From contig NW_027195525.1 of the NCBI RefSeq assembly GCF_038502225.1, forward strand, positions 69,501 to 133,500: DNA of 64,000 bases, given 5' to 3'. Source of the DNA: Cherax quadricarinatus. Its lineage: Eukaryota > Arthropoda > Malacostraca > Decapoda > Parastacidae. The notes under the pieces were generated by a model. That model saw only the letters and a program-made list of their open reading frames with translations. It had not been told where the DNA came from and did not search any database. Numbering within the stretch: the first letter of the stretch is position 1; each line of letters opens with the position of its first letter. Positions 20,610-32,383 of the stretch are shown here, one piece after another. The position numbers and the translations under genes were made by a program.

Positions 20610-22822
20610 ACGTTCTCGGGGCTAACCAGCAGCATTCTGAAATCCATTGATAAGAAACACCAATATGAAAAGCAATATAGACAGGGCCTAATACACAAAG
20701 ATATTCTTAAACACTATTCATCAGTTCTCACCAAAGTAATAAAGAAAGCCAAACAACTGTACTACTCCAGCAGATTCACTGATACAAGAGGAGATATAAA
20801 AAAGACCTGGAAAACACTTTCTCAGATTCTGGGGACCAACAAATTGAAAAAAAAAAAAAAATATTGTCCTGACTAAACCTAATGAAACACCACTGCATCC
20901 CACTGAAACAACTAACAAGATAAACGACTTCTTCTCAACCATAGGATCTATTCTTGCCAATAAAATCCCACGTACCAACGCCCATGCCGGGGACTATCTA
21001 GATGGAAATTTCCCAAATTCCTTCTATCTTGTACCATCTGAGCCCACCGAAGTCACTGAGATTATAAAGTCACTTAAAAATAACTCAGGGAACCTGTCTC
21101 ATGTCCCACCATTATTGTACAAGCGAGCGGCCCATGTCCTTTCGCATGCTATTTCATTACTTTTCAACAAGTCACTAGAAACTAGCACCTTCCCGAAACT
21201 ACTCAAGACAGCAAGAGTTACACCAATACATAAAGGTGGTGACCCTACAGATGTAAACAACTATAGGCCAATATCAAACTTACCATTGATATCAAAAATC
21301 TTCGAGAAACTCGTGCACAGGAGACTATTCATTTATAATGGCACAAAACATACTCAACCCCTGCCAATTTGGATTCAGAAAAAATAAAAGCACTAATGAT
21401 GCAATTGTAAAAATGCTAGATCTGCTTTACACAGCATTGGAAAATAAGGAATGTCCACTAGGAATTTTTATTGACATAAGAAAAGCTTTTGACACAGTAG
21501 ACCACGGCATCCTACTCCACAAACTTGACCATTATGTTATAAGAGGCCATGCGCTAGCATATTTCAAATCCTACCTTACTAATAGGTATCAGTATATCAC
21601 CACTGGTGGCTAAAGCTCCCGCTTCACACACGGAGGGCCCGGGTTCGATTCCCGGCGGGTGGAAATTCCGACACGTTTCCTTACACCTGTTGTCCTGTTC
21701 ACCTAGCAGCAAATAGGTACCTGGGTGTTAGTCGACTGGTGTGGGTCGCATCCTGGGGGACAAGATTAAGGACCCCAATGGAAATAAGTTAGACAGTCCT
21801 CGATGACGCACTGACTTTCTTGGGTTATCCTGGGTGGCTAACCCTCCGGGGTTGAAAATCCGAACGAAATCTCTCTCTTAATACGGCCACTTGATACTGG
21901 AGTTCCGCAGGGAAGTGTCCTTGGACCCCTGCTCTTCCACATTTACATCAATGATTTTCCAAACGTATCCCAACACCTGAAACCCATTCTCTTTGCTGAC
22001 GACACGACTTATGTCATCTCTCACCCTAATCTTGCCACCCTCAACACCGTTGTTAATGAGGAGCTGCTCAAAATATCAACTTGGATTACAGCCAATAAAC
22101 TTACACTTAACACTGACAAAATCTATTATATTATGTTTGGTAGCAGAACAGGTGCTGCACAACTAAACATTAAGATCGACAACACTCTAATTGTCAGACA
22201 TAATGAGGGCAAATTCCTAGGCCTATACCTTGACAACAACCTGAATTTCAGCACCCATATCCAACACATATCAAAAAAAGTATCCAAAACAGTTGGGATC
22301 CACTCCAAGATACGATATTATGTGCCGCAAAATGCCCTTCTCACACTATACCATTCACCATTTATCCATACCTCACCTATGCTATTTGTGCTTGGGTATC
22401 AACTGCAGCAACACATCTAAAGCCAATAATAACTCAACAAAAAGCCGCAGTAATAATAATCACTAAATCCCATCCTTGGCAACACACCCCCCCACTCTTC
22501 ATAGATCTAAACTTGCTCCCTGTTCAGAACATCCACACTTACTACTGTGCAATCTACATCTACGGGACCTTAAATTCCAATATTAACCTTGACCTAAAAT
22601 GCTTTCTTGATAGTTGTGACAGAACCCTCAGGCATAACACCAGACACAACCATCTCTGATATTCCCCGTGTCCGACTAAACCTTTACAAAAATTCAATGT
22701 ATGTCAAAGGCCCCAAAATCTGGAACACCCTACCTGAGAACTCTAGAACTGCAGGCACATTCATCACCTTCAAAACTATCGTTAGAAAACATCTTATCTC
22801 CCTGATACACCCCGTCAACTAA
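20610..22822 (+). pseudogene. reverse transcriptase of LINE C copy 2, broken
   Basis: The linker (SSILKSIDKKHQYEKQYRQG, AKQLYYSSRFTDTRGDIKK) leads through a frame-shifting A-run at 20847-20860. After it come NDFFSTIGSILANKIP, LLKTARVTPIHKGGDP, NYRPISNLPLISKIFEKLVH, NPCQFGFRKNKSTNDAI and IFIDIRKAFDTVDH. SINE G then interrupts. The RT resumes at [20 protein letters not shown] with FADDTTYVIS, an intact catalytic pair, then STHIQHISKKVSKTVG. Further shifts occur near 22400 and 22650, before GPKIWNTLPENS. The gene is inactive, but it shows the FADD that the copy at 16.1 kb has lost. Confidence 0.8.
21605..21876 (+). mobile_element. SINE G, full-length tRNA-derived copy
   Basis: A tRNA-like head (GGTGGCTAAAGCTCCCG as A box, GGTTCGATTCC as B box at 21642-21652, GGGTGG closing the acceptor-like stem) is followed by the body and the end AAAATCCGAACGAAATC with a short CT tail. 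It replaces about 20 bp of LINE C sequence seen at 30297-30320. Other copies in the window lack the head or are fragments. Confidence 0.8.
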
Positions 22823-23241
22823 CTACATAAAAACCACCTGGTGGTTCACACTTACACTCACTCACTCACCCATTTGATTATAAGCACAGAAATACGTATC
22901 TTAATCTTAAAATAATGATTCCTAACTAGTCATAAGTTTGCCTGTGATACTCCAATACAGAAACTACGTATTGTGCCGAAACAAAAGCATTCTCATTGCT
23001 AAACTCACAAACTAGTATTTAGTCACTTAGTATTTAGTCAACTTACTCCACAATTTGTAATAATTTAGGGTTAAGAATTAATCTAAGTTTGCCCGAAATG
23101 CCTAGCCATGCTAGGCGTTCTAGTGGCCCCCTCTGTAATTAGTATTTTACTACATGTAAACCACACAATAACCAAAACCTGTAAACCCTGCATTGTAATC
23201 CTTATAGGGAATAAACTTTGATTTGATTTGATTTGATTTGA
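22823..23241 (+). other. LINE C copy 2 3' UTR and (TTTGA)n tail
   Basis: It includes a GCCCGAAATGCCTAGCCATG stem-like block at 23090-23112, where AGCCATGCTAGGC can fold. It ends with the pentamer tail at 23217-23241. Confidence 0.75.
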
Positions 23242-24786
23242 TTATACTGCAGCCCGAATGTACGTGGACGAGTAGTATACAGTCTCTGGCAGGTTTTCAT
23301 CCCAGGTATGGAGCTAATGTTAAAATTGTGAAAATGATGTATCTTGATGTATCATTGGTTGATTATGCGGCGCCACTACTTGCACTCGTGTCTGACTGGA
23401 AGCTTGAAGGGCTGGAAAAACTGCAAAATGAAGCAATGAGGATCATCCTAGGATGCCCTCGTACTGCCAAAATTTTAAATATGCGGAAAGAACTTAATAT
23501 TCCAAGCATTAGAGATCGTGTTACTGAAAGAAATATCCTTATTGGGGTCAATATGCTTAGGTTAGCTCATTCAAACCCCTGCACAGAAGCTCTCCAAACT
23601 TTCCTCAGCACTGGTGAACATCCTTCCAGATGGATCGAAAAAACTGGAACCGACCTCCGCATGAACCAGCTACATGATCTATGTCAAGTTAGACAACAGA
23701 GACATTTCCCTGCTCCATGGGATATTACCCCATTCCAAACTACCATTCCTCCATTTCCCCCAAAAACTCTTCTTAAATCACAACCAAAGCTTCGTCTTGA
23801 AGCCAAACATGATGCCTTAAGCTGTAATGATAACTTAGTCACACAGAACACTCTTTCACAAATTATTTACGTTGATGGTTCTCTTCACCAGTCCACTGGT
23901 GCAGCTGGTAGTGCTGTTGTTGTCATACAGAGAGGAACATAAGAACATAAGAATGGAGGAACACTGCAGAAGGCCTACTGGCCCATGCGAGGCAGGTCCT
24001 TATCAAAACGACTACTACCTAAAGCTTCCCTGGAAATAACTCCCGTACCCAATGACACCAATCAAACCCAGCCCCTCATAAAGAAATTGGAGCACGCATC
24101 AATAACTGGGCCTCTACCCTTCAAACAGAACTGTTTGCCATACTCCTTGCACTCAAATGTGTCCATGTATCTAAGGTTGACACTTTAATTGTAACTGATT
24201 CTCTGTCATCCATAAATGCTCTCAACTCATTAAGTATAAATTGTGGCATGCTTGTGTCAGAAGCCAGACACAGGTATGGTAAGATTGTGGACAGTGGAGT
24301 CAGAGTGCACATGCTGTGGATTCCATCTCACATTGGTCTTCAGATGCATGATAAAACTGATAAATTGGCTAAGCTGTATGCTTTCAAAGAGGGTGTAGAT
24401 TACAATCTTGGCTTGTCAGTCTTAGGGAGATTGACACAAGTCAGTCCATCTATCATCATTCCATCATGCAGGAGAAGCCACATGTCTATGGTGCATCCAA
24501 CAAGATAAGCAGACTCTTGGATGTCACTACTGCCCGGCTCCGGCTGGGTTACAAGCATCTACGGCAGGTTAAATCACCACCACCAGATGTAGACCAAACG
24601 ATATGTAAACTTTGCCAGATTGACTATTGTCACACCCTGCGTCATTATGTACTGGAGTGTGACCAAATTAATGAATTTAGAAACAACTCACTCAGAAATA
24701 TTCAAGAAATGGCAAAGTATTTTATCCACAGTGGTATATTACAGACCATTCTGGAGAAATACCCTGATTTTGCTAGCTGTAAATAA
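23242..24786 (+). pseudogene. LINE D, copy 2: RT C-terminus plus RNase H, interrupted
   Basis: It parallels copy 1 at 18.4-19.7 kb. The thumb region starts further upstream (SLVDYAAPLLAL, LEKLQNEAMRIILGCPRTAK), then the spacer, then IIYVDGSLHQSTGAAG with the first catalytic Asp. A 148-bp repeat at 23933-24080 then breaks the domain. RNase H continues in other frames with TELFAILLAL-like sequence, VTDSLSS, WIPSHIGLQMHDK and the last Asp. The zinc-binding C-terminus is CKLCQIDYCHTLRHYVLEC, complete here. The last part, 24466-24786, is one frame to the stop. The element is 5'-truncated and inactive. Confidence 0.8.
23933..24080 (+). mobile_element. short interspersed repeat starting GGAACATAAGAACATAAGAA
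   Basis: About 148 bp interrupts the RNase H frame of LINE D. Copy 1 runs straight through the same point. It has GGAGGAACACTGCAGAAGGC and GCCCATGCGAGGCAGGTCC blocks. I recall similar repeats as abundant in decapods, but this is unverified. Confidence 0.6.
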
Positions 24787-24796
24787 TGCATTACCA

Positions 24797-25040
<244 letters not shown>

Positions 25041-25626
25041 TTACCTGGAGTTTACCTGGAGAGAGTTCCGGGGGTCAACGCCCCCGCGGCCCGGTCTGTG
25101 ACCAGGCCTCCTGGTGGATCAGAGCCTGATCAACCAGGTTGTTGCTGCTGGCTGCACGCAAACCAACGTACGAGCCACAGCCCGGCTGGTCAGGAACCGA
25201 CTTTAGGTGCTTGTCCAGTGCCAGCTTGAAGACTGCCAGGGGTCTGTTGGTAATCCCCCTTATGTATGCTGGGAGGCAGTTGAACAGTCTCGGGCCCCTG
25301 ACACTTATTGTATGGTCTCTTAACGTGCTAGTGACACCCCTGCTTTTCATTGGGGGGATGGTGCATCGTCTGCCAAGTCTTTTGCTTTCGTAGTGAGTGA
25401 TTTTCGTGTGCAAGTTCGGTACTAGTCCCTCTAGGATTTTCCAGGTGTATATAATCATGTATCTCTCCCGCCTGCGTTCCAGGGAATACAGGTTTAGGAA
25501 CCTCAAGCGCTCCCAGTAATTGAGGTGTTTTATCTCCGTTATGCGTGCCGTGAAGGTTCTCTGTACATTTTCTAGGTCAGCAATTTCACCTGCGTTGAAA
25601 GGTGCTGTTAGTGTGTGCTGTGTTAG
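25041..25626 (-). mobile_element. LINE E 3' end, copy 1
   Basis: This is a minus-strand CR1-like LINE fragment with the RT C-terminus at 25075-25620 and a 3' end made of repeated CCAGGTAAACT units. It is enclosed on both sides by TG microsatellite and matches 30856-31440 nearly base for base. Confidence 0.8.
25075..25620 (-). pseudogene. RT C-terminal region of LINE E, copy 1
   Basis: The frame reads KAGEIADLENVQRTFTARI in its early part (here NAGEIADLENVQRTF), then IKHLNYWERLRFLNLYSLER, RRERYMIIYTWKILEGLVPN, STLRDHTISVRGPRLFNCLP and FKLALDKHLKSVPDQPG. This is the domain after the RT palm in CR1-type LINEs (LE.VQRR.T, Y..RL..L.L.SLE.RR.R). No catalytic block is included. The His-Thr repeat preceding it in the open frame is translated microsatellite and not protein. 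Confidence 0.75.

Positions 25627-25707
<81 letters not shown>
25627..25707 (+). repeat. (GT)n microsatellite
   Basis: About 80 bp of GT lies between LINE E and the 3' end of LINE F copy 1. Confidence 0.95.
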
Positions 25708-25711
<4 letters not shown>

Positions 25712-25799
25712 TGTGTTCTCACCTATTTGTACTACTCACCTATTTGTGGTTGCAGGGGTCGAGTCATAGCTCCTGGCCCCGCCTCTTCGCTGATTGCTA

Positions 25800-27800
25800 C
25801 TAGGCCCTCTCTCTCCCTGCCCCATGAGCTTTATCATACCTCGCCTTAAAACTATGTATGGTTCCCGCCTCCACTACGTCACTTTCTAGGCTATTCCACG
25901 GCCTGACTACTCTATGACTGAAGAAATGCTTCCTAACATCTCTTTGATTCATCTGAGTCTTCAACTTCCAACTGTGACCTCTTGTGTCTGTGTCCCTTCT
26001 CTGGAACATCCCGTCTATGTCCACCTTGTCTATTCCACGCAGTATTTTATATGTCGTTATCATGTCTCCCCTGACCCTCCTGTCCTCCAGTGTCGTCAGG
26101 CCGATTTCCCTCAACCAACCTAGTCCGTAGCTCTGGGACTAGTCTTGTTGTAAACCTTTGCACTTTCTCTAATTTCTTGACGTGCTTGACCAGGTGTGGA
26201 TTCCAAACTGGAGCTGCATACTCCAGTATGGGCCTGACGTAAATGGTATACAGAGTCTTGAACGAATCCTTACTGAGGTATCGGAATGCTATCCGTAGGT
26301 TTGCCAGGCGCCCGTATGCTGCAGCAGTTATCTGATTGATGTGCGCCTCAGGAGATATGCTCGGTGTTATACTGACCCCCAGATCTTTTTCCTTGAGTGA
26401 GGTTTGCAGTCTTTGGCCATCTAAACTATATTGTGTCTGCAGTCTTCTTTGCCCCTCCCGAATCTTCATGATTTTGCACTTGGCAGGGTTAAACTCAAGG
26501 AGCCAGTTGCTGGACCAGGCTTGTAGCCTGTCCAGGTCACTTTGTAGTCCTGCCTGATCCTCATCCGATTTGATTCTTCTCATTAACTTCACATCATCTG
26601 CAAACAAGGACACTTCTGAGTATATCCCTTCCGTTATGTCGTTCACATATACCAAGAACAGCACAGGTCCTAGGACTGATCCCTGTGGAACCCCACTTGT
26701 CACAGGCGCCCACTCTGACACCTCGTCACGTACCATGACTCGTTGTTGCCTCCCTGTTAGGTATTCTCTGATCCATTGCAGTGCCTTTCCTGTTATGTGT
26801 GCCTGATCCTCTAGCTTTTGCAGTAACCTCTTGTGAGGAACTGTGTCGAAGGCCTTCTTGCAGTCCAAAAAAATGCAGTCGATCCACCTCTCTCTCTCTT
26901 GTCTTACTTCTGTCACCTTGTCATAAAACTCTAGTAGGTTTGTGGCACAGGATTTTCCTTCCCTGAAACCGTGCTGGTTGTCAATTATACACTTGTTTCT
27001 TTCCAGGTGCTCCACCACTCTCCTCCTGATGATCTTCTCCATGACCTTGCATACTATACACGTTAGTGATACAGGTCTGTAGTTTAGTGCCTCATGTCTG
27101 TCTCCTGTTTTAAAAATTGGGACTACATTTGCCTTCTTCCATACCTCAGGGAGTTGCCCAGTTTCAAATGATGTGTTGAAGATCTTTGTTAATGGCACAC
27201 ACAATATCTCTGCTCCCTCTTTAAGGACCCACGGAGAGATGTTGTCTGGTCCCACCGCCTTTGAGGTGTCAAGTTTGCATAGCAGCTTCCTCACCTCCTC
27301 CTTGGTTATATGTACCTCATCCAGCACTTGCTGGTGAACCCTCCCCCTGTTCTGATTTCCTGGAGTCCTACTGGTTTCCACTGTAAATACTTCTTTAAAT
27401 CTCGTGTTGAGCTCCTGATATACCTCTTGGTCGTTTCTTGTGAATTCCCCATAACCCTTCCTCAGTCTGATTACCTGGTCCTTGACTGTTGTTTTCCTCC
27501 TGATGTGGCTGTACAACAGCTTTGGGTCAGTCTTGACTTTCGATGCTATGTCATTTTCATATTGTCGCTGAGCCTCCCTTCTTATCTGTGCATATTCGTT
27601 TCTGGCTCTTCGGCTAATCTCTTTATTTTCCTGAGCTCTCTGTCTTCTGTACCTTTTCCATTTTCTAGTACACCTAGTTTTTGCCTCCCTACACCTTTGG
27701 GTGAACCAAGGACTCGTTCTGTTCTTCCCATTATTTCTTTTTCCATGGGAACAAACCTCTCCTCGTCCTCCTTGCATTTTGTTGCCACATAGTCCATCAT
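25800..27800 (-). pseudogene. reverse transcriptase of LINE F copy 1
   Basis: The frame is almost intact over about 560 codons. Blocks are the linker [95 protein letters not shown] and the catalytic LFADDVKLM. The C-terminus reads WSSNWLLEFNPAKCKIM, KEKDLGVSI, YVRPILEYAAPVWNP and LEKVQRFTTRLVPELR. This spacing is typical of CR1/Rex-like LINEs. A frameshift near 26110 separates the last block, which ends VVRPWNSLESDVVEAGTIH. The catalytic pair is intact. Confidence 0.85.
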
Positions 27801-27836
27801 TTCTTGTACAGGTTTTCCTGTCAGTTCCCTCTCCCA

Positions 27837-28644
27837 CTAAATGTCTTGAAGGAAGTTCCTCATGCCTGAGTAGCTTCCCCTTTTGTAGTTTGGATTTTCC
27901 CACCCTATTCCTGCTACTCTCTCCACTTGGAGCTCAACTACGTAGTCGAAGCACAGAACCACATGATCACTAGCTCCCAGGGGCCTTTCATACATGATAT
28001 CCTCAATGTCCGAACTACTCAAGGTGAATACAAGGTCCAGTCTTGCTGATTCATCCTCTCCTCTCTCTCTGGTAGTGTCTCTAACATGTTGATGCATGAG
28101 GTTTTCCAGTACCACATCCATCATCTTGACTCACCATGTTTCGGGACCCCCATGGGGTTCCAGGTTTTCCCAGTCAATCTCCTTTTGATTGAAATCACCC
28201 ATAACTAGTAACTTTGCTCCCCCCCATGTGTGCTCTCCTGGCCACCTCGGCTAGTGTGTCAACCATTGCTCTGTTGCTCTCATTGTATTCTTCTCTTGGC
28301 CTCCTGCAGTTCTGTGGTGGGTTGTACACTGCTGCAATTATCATCTTATGTCCCTCAGACTGGATTGTTCCTACTAAGTAGTCCCTTTCGCCCGTGCCAT
28401 CCATTCCTTCCATTTTCTCAAAACCCCACTGGTTTTTAATGAGCAGTGCAACTCCTCCTCCCCCTCTCCTCCCTCTGTCTTTCCTGAGGATTTGATATCC
28501 GGATGGAAAGATTGAATCTGTTATTATTCTGGCGAGTTTTGTTTCTGTAAGTGCTATTATGTCTGGGGATGTCTCCTTGATTCTTTCGTGCCACTCCTCA
28601 TACTTATTTGTTATTCCATCTGCATTTGTATACCACACCTTCAA
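27837..28644 (-). pseudogene. endonuclease of LINE F copy 1
   Basis: The AP-like endonuclease begins [20 protein letters not shown] and continues with IIALTETKL (catalytic Glu), [20 protein letters not shown] and AAVYNPPQN. A break at about 28195 falls at the GDFN strand (SYG.FQSKGD-like in the neighbouring frame). It then has [27 protein letters not shown] and GASDHVVL (SDH motif). It nicks the target strand to prime reverse transcription. At least two frameshifts make it non-functional. Copy 3 at 51.5-52.3 kb is the best guide to the original frame. Confidence 0.8.
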
Positions 28645-28732
28645 CTTCTTCTCTAAGACTGTGGTCTGGGAGGTGTATTGGGGTTGGGGAAGTGGGAGAC
28701 CTGATAAGGAACTATGGGTGGTTGCTGTGATA

Positions 28733-28829
28733 AGATAAGATAAGATAAGATTTCGTTCGGATTTTTAACCCCGGAGGGTTAGCCACCCAGGATAACCCAA
28801 GAAAGTCAGTGCGTCATCGAGGACTGTGG
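28733..28829 (-). mobile_element. SINE G 3' fragment with (TTATC)n tail
   Basis: On the minus strand it carries ACAGTCCTCGATGACGCACT, GGGTTATCCTGGGTGGCTAA and ATCCGAACGAAATCTTATC with about five TTATC units, the tail at 28733-28752. Confidence 0.8.
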
Positions 28830-28836
28830 GGGTGGA

Positions 28837-28848
28837 GTGTGTGTGTGT

Positions 28849-28891
<43 letters not shown>

Positions 28892-29062
28892 TGGGTGTGT
28901 GTGGGGGTGTGTGTGGGTGTGTGAGTGCATGTGTGTGGGTGTGCGTGCATGTGTGTGGGTGTGCGTGCTTGTGTGCAAGCATATATTTGTATGCTCGTGT
29001 GCATATGTCTGTGCGTGCCCCCTCGTGTGTGCATGTGTGTGCGCGCACGCTCGTGTGGGTGT
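28837..29062 (+). repeat. TG-rich microsatellite
   Basis: Degenerate TG, TGGG and TGCG repeats. All open frames here are low complexity. Confidence 0.9.
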
Positions 29063-29064
29063 AT

Positions 29065-29440
29065 GACCCACTTAATATTTGTATTTATAACTCATTACAA
29101 TTGTGACCAGGTGTGGACGTATCAGTGGCTCATTACTTTGTAATTTGTTCATGACTCTAACCATGTATAGGAGTGAGGCTGATTCATTACCTCTGTAACT
29201 TGCCATGATTGTGACCAGATCTACCTGGAGTTCATTACCTTTGTAACTAGTTCAGCTATCATAACTTTGGGGTCCAGTCACTTGACCCATTATGTACCTT
29301 TGTAATCTTTTGACTACCGCCCACAGGATGGGTATGGGGTGACTACCGCCCACAGGATGGGTATGGGGTGACTACCGCCCACAGGATGGGTATGGGGTGA
29401 CTACCGCCCACAGGATGGGTATGGGGTGCATAATAAAGAT
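29065..29440 (+). repeat. repeat H, copy 1, with 29-bp tandem array
   Basis: This interspersed repeat contains several near-duplicate blocks of the form TTCATTACCTTTGTAACT and GACCATGATTGTGACCAG. It ends with four exact 29-bp units at 29312-29427 (GACTACCGCCCACAGGATGG followed by GTATGGGGT). The end GCATAATAAAGAT carries an AATAAA. It reappears in reverse at 35712-36032 plus 46863-46978. Confidence 0.8.
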
Positions 29441-30283
29441 ATTAAACTAACTAACTCTTTGAATCTTTCTCCTTCTCGCCATTATCTATTCTGAATGTGG
29501 CATTTCTTATTTCTTCCCTACCTCCTAATCTCCTCGTATTATGAGATTTTAATGCTCATCCTTTCTTCTTAAAGAGATCCTCACTGTGACTTTTGTGGTG
29601 ATCAGTTTGATGCTCTACTCGCTTTTCTTCTCTACAGGTACTCCCACTCATTTCGACCTTGTTACAAAAAAACGCGATTTCTAACAATGATAGAGATCTC
29701 CAGTGAATACTAGAAAGGACTGTCCTTCTAGCATCCAGCCTGTTACTGGAATTTTGTAACAACTAGTCAGTATCCTGGTCCACTTATCCATTAGAATTTA
29801 GTATGATTCAATAGTGCTTCAGGATTACAACTGGTAGGCTACTAACTAAAGAAATTAAAATTTAATAAGTTTATTAATAACAGTTAAGTTGTCTAGGCGT
29901 ATATTATCAAAGTAAATTATAGTATAGGATACAAGTTCCTACACTTCTCTCTTGTACAGTATTATTGTGCTGAAGGCACATATCACATCTTTATGGCTTT
30001 TAAGTACTGTCTGGCACATTGTTAGCATTTAATAACATAATACAAATATATACAAGTAAGTTTGCGTGTAAGTGCTCTAAGCAGTTCGCTAGGTCTTAAG
30101 ACTCGACTAGACTTAACCAGTGACTGAATAAAAGTCCTCACATTAACTAACTTCTTGACCAACCTGGCAATCAGAACAGCTTGCTTGAACAATAAAACGA
30201 CTGATAAGCCGAACAGCAATATAACAAGCAACAGCAACACAGAATCAGGAACCAGGAGATAATATAACGACACAAGAAGGGAC
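29441..30283. other. unassigned AT-rich DNA, possibly part of an LTR
   Basis: No gene is seen. On the minus strand, 29757-30283 has an AATAAA (complement near 29871) and an end ...GTTGTTACA, which could be the outer part of the LTR whose start is at 32960, with LINE C copy 3 inserted in it. This is an alternative to an LTR ending at 32384. Confidence 0.3.
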
Positions 30284-31912
30284 CATCAGTATGTCACCAT
30301 TAAAGACACAGCATCAACAACACGGCCACTTGATACTGGAGTTCCGCAGGGAAGTGTCCTTGGTCCCCTGCTCTTCCTCATATACATCAATGATCTTCCA
30401 AACGTATCCCAACACCTGAAACCCATTCTCTTTGCTGACGACACGACTTACGTCATCTCTCACCCTAATCTTGCCACCCTCAACACCATTGTTAACAAGG
30501 AGTTGATCAAAATATCGACTTGGATGACAGCCAATAAACTTACGCTTAACACTGACAAAACCTACTATATTATGTTTGGTAGCAGAACAGGAGATGCACA
30601 AATTAACATTAAGATCGACAACACTCTAATTACCAGACATAATGAGGGCAAATTCCTAGGCCTATACCTTGACAACTACCTGAATTTCAGCACCCATATC
30701 CAACACATGACCAAATTGTATCCAAAACAGTTGGGATCCTCTCCAAGATACGATACTACGTGCCGCAAAATGCCCTTCTCACACAATACCACTCACTTAT
30801 TTATCCATACCTCACCTATGCTATTTGTGCTTGGGGATCAACTGCAGCAACACACCTGGAGTTTACCTGGAGTTTACCTGGAGAGAGTTCCGGGGGTCAA
30901 CGCCCCCGCGGCCCGGTCTGTGACCAGGCCTCCTGGTGGATCAGAGCCTGATCAACCAGGCTGTTGCTGCTGGCTGCACGCAAACCAGTGTACGAGCCAC
31001 AGCCCGGCTGGTCAGGAACCGACTTTAGGTGCTTGTCCAGTGCCAGCTTGAAGACTGCCAGGGGTCTGTTGGTAATCCCCCTTATGTATGCTAGGAGGCA
31101 GTTGAACAGTCTCGGGCCCCTGACACTTATTGTATGGTCTCTTAACGTGCTAGTGACACCCCTGTTTTTCATTGGGGGGATGTTGCATCGTCTGCCAAGT
31201 CTTTTGCTTTCGTAGTGAGTGATTTTCGTGTTCAAGTTCGGTACTAGTCCCTCTAGGATTTTCCAGGTGTATATAATCATGTATCTCTCCCGCCTGCGTT
31301 CCAGGGAATACAGGTTTAGGAACCTCAAGCGCTCCCAGTAATTGAGGTGTTTTATCTCCGTTATGCACGCCGTGAAGGTTCTCTGTACATTTTCTAGGTC
31401 AGCAATTTCACCTGCCTTGAAAGGTGCTGTTAGTGTGCAGCAATATTCCAGCCTAGATAGAACAAGTGACCTGAAGAGTGTCATCATGGGCTTGGCCTCC
31501 CTAAAGCCAATAATAACCCAACAAAAAGCTGCAGTAAGAATAATCACTAAATCCCATCCCTGGCAACACCCCTTCCCCCACTCTTCATAGATCTGAACTT
31601 ACTCCCTGTTCAGTACATCCACACTTACTACTGTGCAATCTACATCTACAGGACCTTAAATTCCAATATCAACCTTGACCTAAAACGCTTTCTTGATAGT
31701 TGTGACAGAACCCTCAGGCATAACACCAGACACAAACATCTCTACGACATTCCCCGTGTCCGACTAAACCTTTACAAAAATTGAATGTATGTCAAAGGCC
31801 CTAAAATCTGGAACACCCTACCCGAGAACTCGAGAACTGCAGACACATTCATCACCTTCAAAACTACCATTAGAAAACATCTTATCTCCCTGATACACCC
31901 CGTCAACTAACT
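30284..31912 (+). pseudogene. RT fragment of LINE C copy 3
   Basis: It encodes [33 protein letters not shown] (intact catalytic pair), KISTWMTANKLTLNTDKTYY, GKFLGLYLDNYLNFSTHIQH and, after a frameshift at 30712, VPQNALLTQYHSLIYPYLTY. LINE E follows. After it the frame resumes with KPIITQQKAAVRIITKSHPW and later GPKIWNTLPENS. A stop replaces a residue near 31784. It is homologous to 21893-22822. Confidence 0.75.
30856..31501 (-). mobile_element. LINE E 3' end, copy 2, inside LINE C
   Basis: It matches copy 1 at 25041-25626 and extends further 5' (SRLEYCCTLTAPFKAGEIAD). The minus-strand frame 30897-31547 is open across the RT C-terminus. The 3' end shows two to three CCAGGTAAACT units. It interrupts LINE C between AATACAC-like and CTAAAGCCAATAATA sequence that are adjacent at 22410-22425. 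Confidence 0.8.
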
Positions 31913-32383
31913 ACACGAATACCACCTGGTGGTTCACACTTACACTCACTCACCCATTTGACCATAAACAGAAATATTAATCTCAATCTTAAAATAATGA
32001 ATCCTGTGATACTCCAATACTGAAACTATGTACTGTGCCAAAACAAAAGCATTCACATTGCTAAACTCACAAACTAGTATTTAGTCACTTAGCCATAATA
32101 CCAACTTACCTCATAATTTGTAATATTTTAAAATTAAGAATTAAACTAAGTCTGCCCGAAATGCCTAGCCATGCTAGGTGTTCTAGTGGTACACTCTGTA
32201 ATTATTATTTTACTACATGTGAACCACACAATAACCAAATTCTGTAAACTCAGCATTGTAATCCTTATAGAGAATAAACTTTGAATTTTAATTTTAATTT
32301 GAATTTGAATCTGCAGATCCTCCACAAAAGTCACAAAACTCCCATACTACTGAATCTAAGTTCAGCATTAGAAAATCCCCGAC

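Larger units (their letters stand above)
20610..23241 (+). mobile_element. LINE C, copy 2, interrupted by SINE G
   Basis: It runs from the linker between endonuclease and RT to a 3' UTR ending GGGAATAAACTTTGATTTGA with about four TTTGA units. SINE G splits it at 21605-21876. The tail differs from the (AAAT)n of the copies at 3.7 and 17.9 kb, so two subfamilies are present. Confidence 0.8.
25708..28728 (-). mobile_element. CR1-like LINE, family F, copy 1
   Basis: This is a 3-kb minus-strand LINE. From its 5' side it has endonuclease (28195-28644 and 27837-28124), RT (26047-27800), C-terminus (25800-26114) and a 3' end of two ACAAATAGGTGAG-type repeats. It is truncated near 28728, where copy 3 still has ORF1. 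The 3' end abuts (CA)n on the sense strand. Confidence 0.85.
30284..32310 (+). mobile_element. LINE C, copy 3, interrupted by LINE E
   Basis: This is a 5'-truncated LINE C starting inside the RT just before GVPQGS and running to a 3' UTR with GCCCGAAATGCCTAGCCATG and an AATAAACTTTGAAT tail. LINE E copy 2 lies at 30856-31501 in the opposite orientation. Confidence 0.8.

Noticed and set aside
21605..21660. Possible tRNA gene
   Set aside because: The A and B boxes are present but the cloverleaf is not complete. The sequence continues into a SINE body with a simple-repeat tail, so it is a tRNA-derived SINE head.
27310..27792. 160-codon plus-strand frame
   Set aside because: Antisense shadow of the LINE F linker region.
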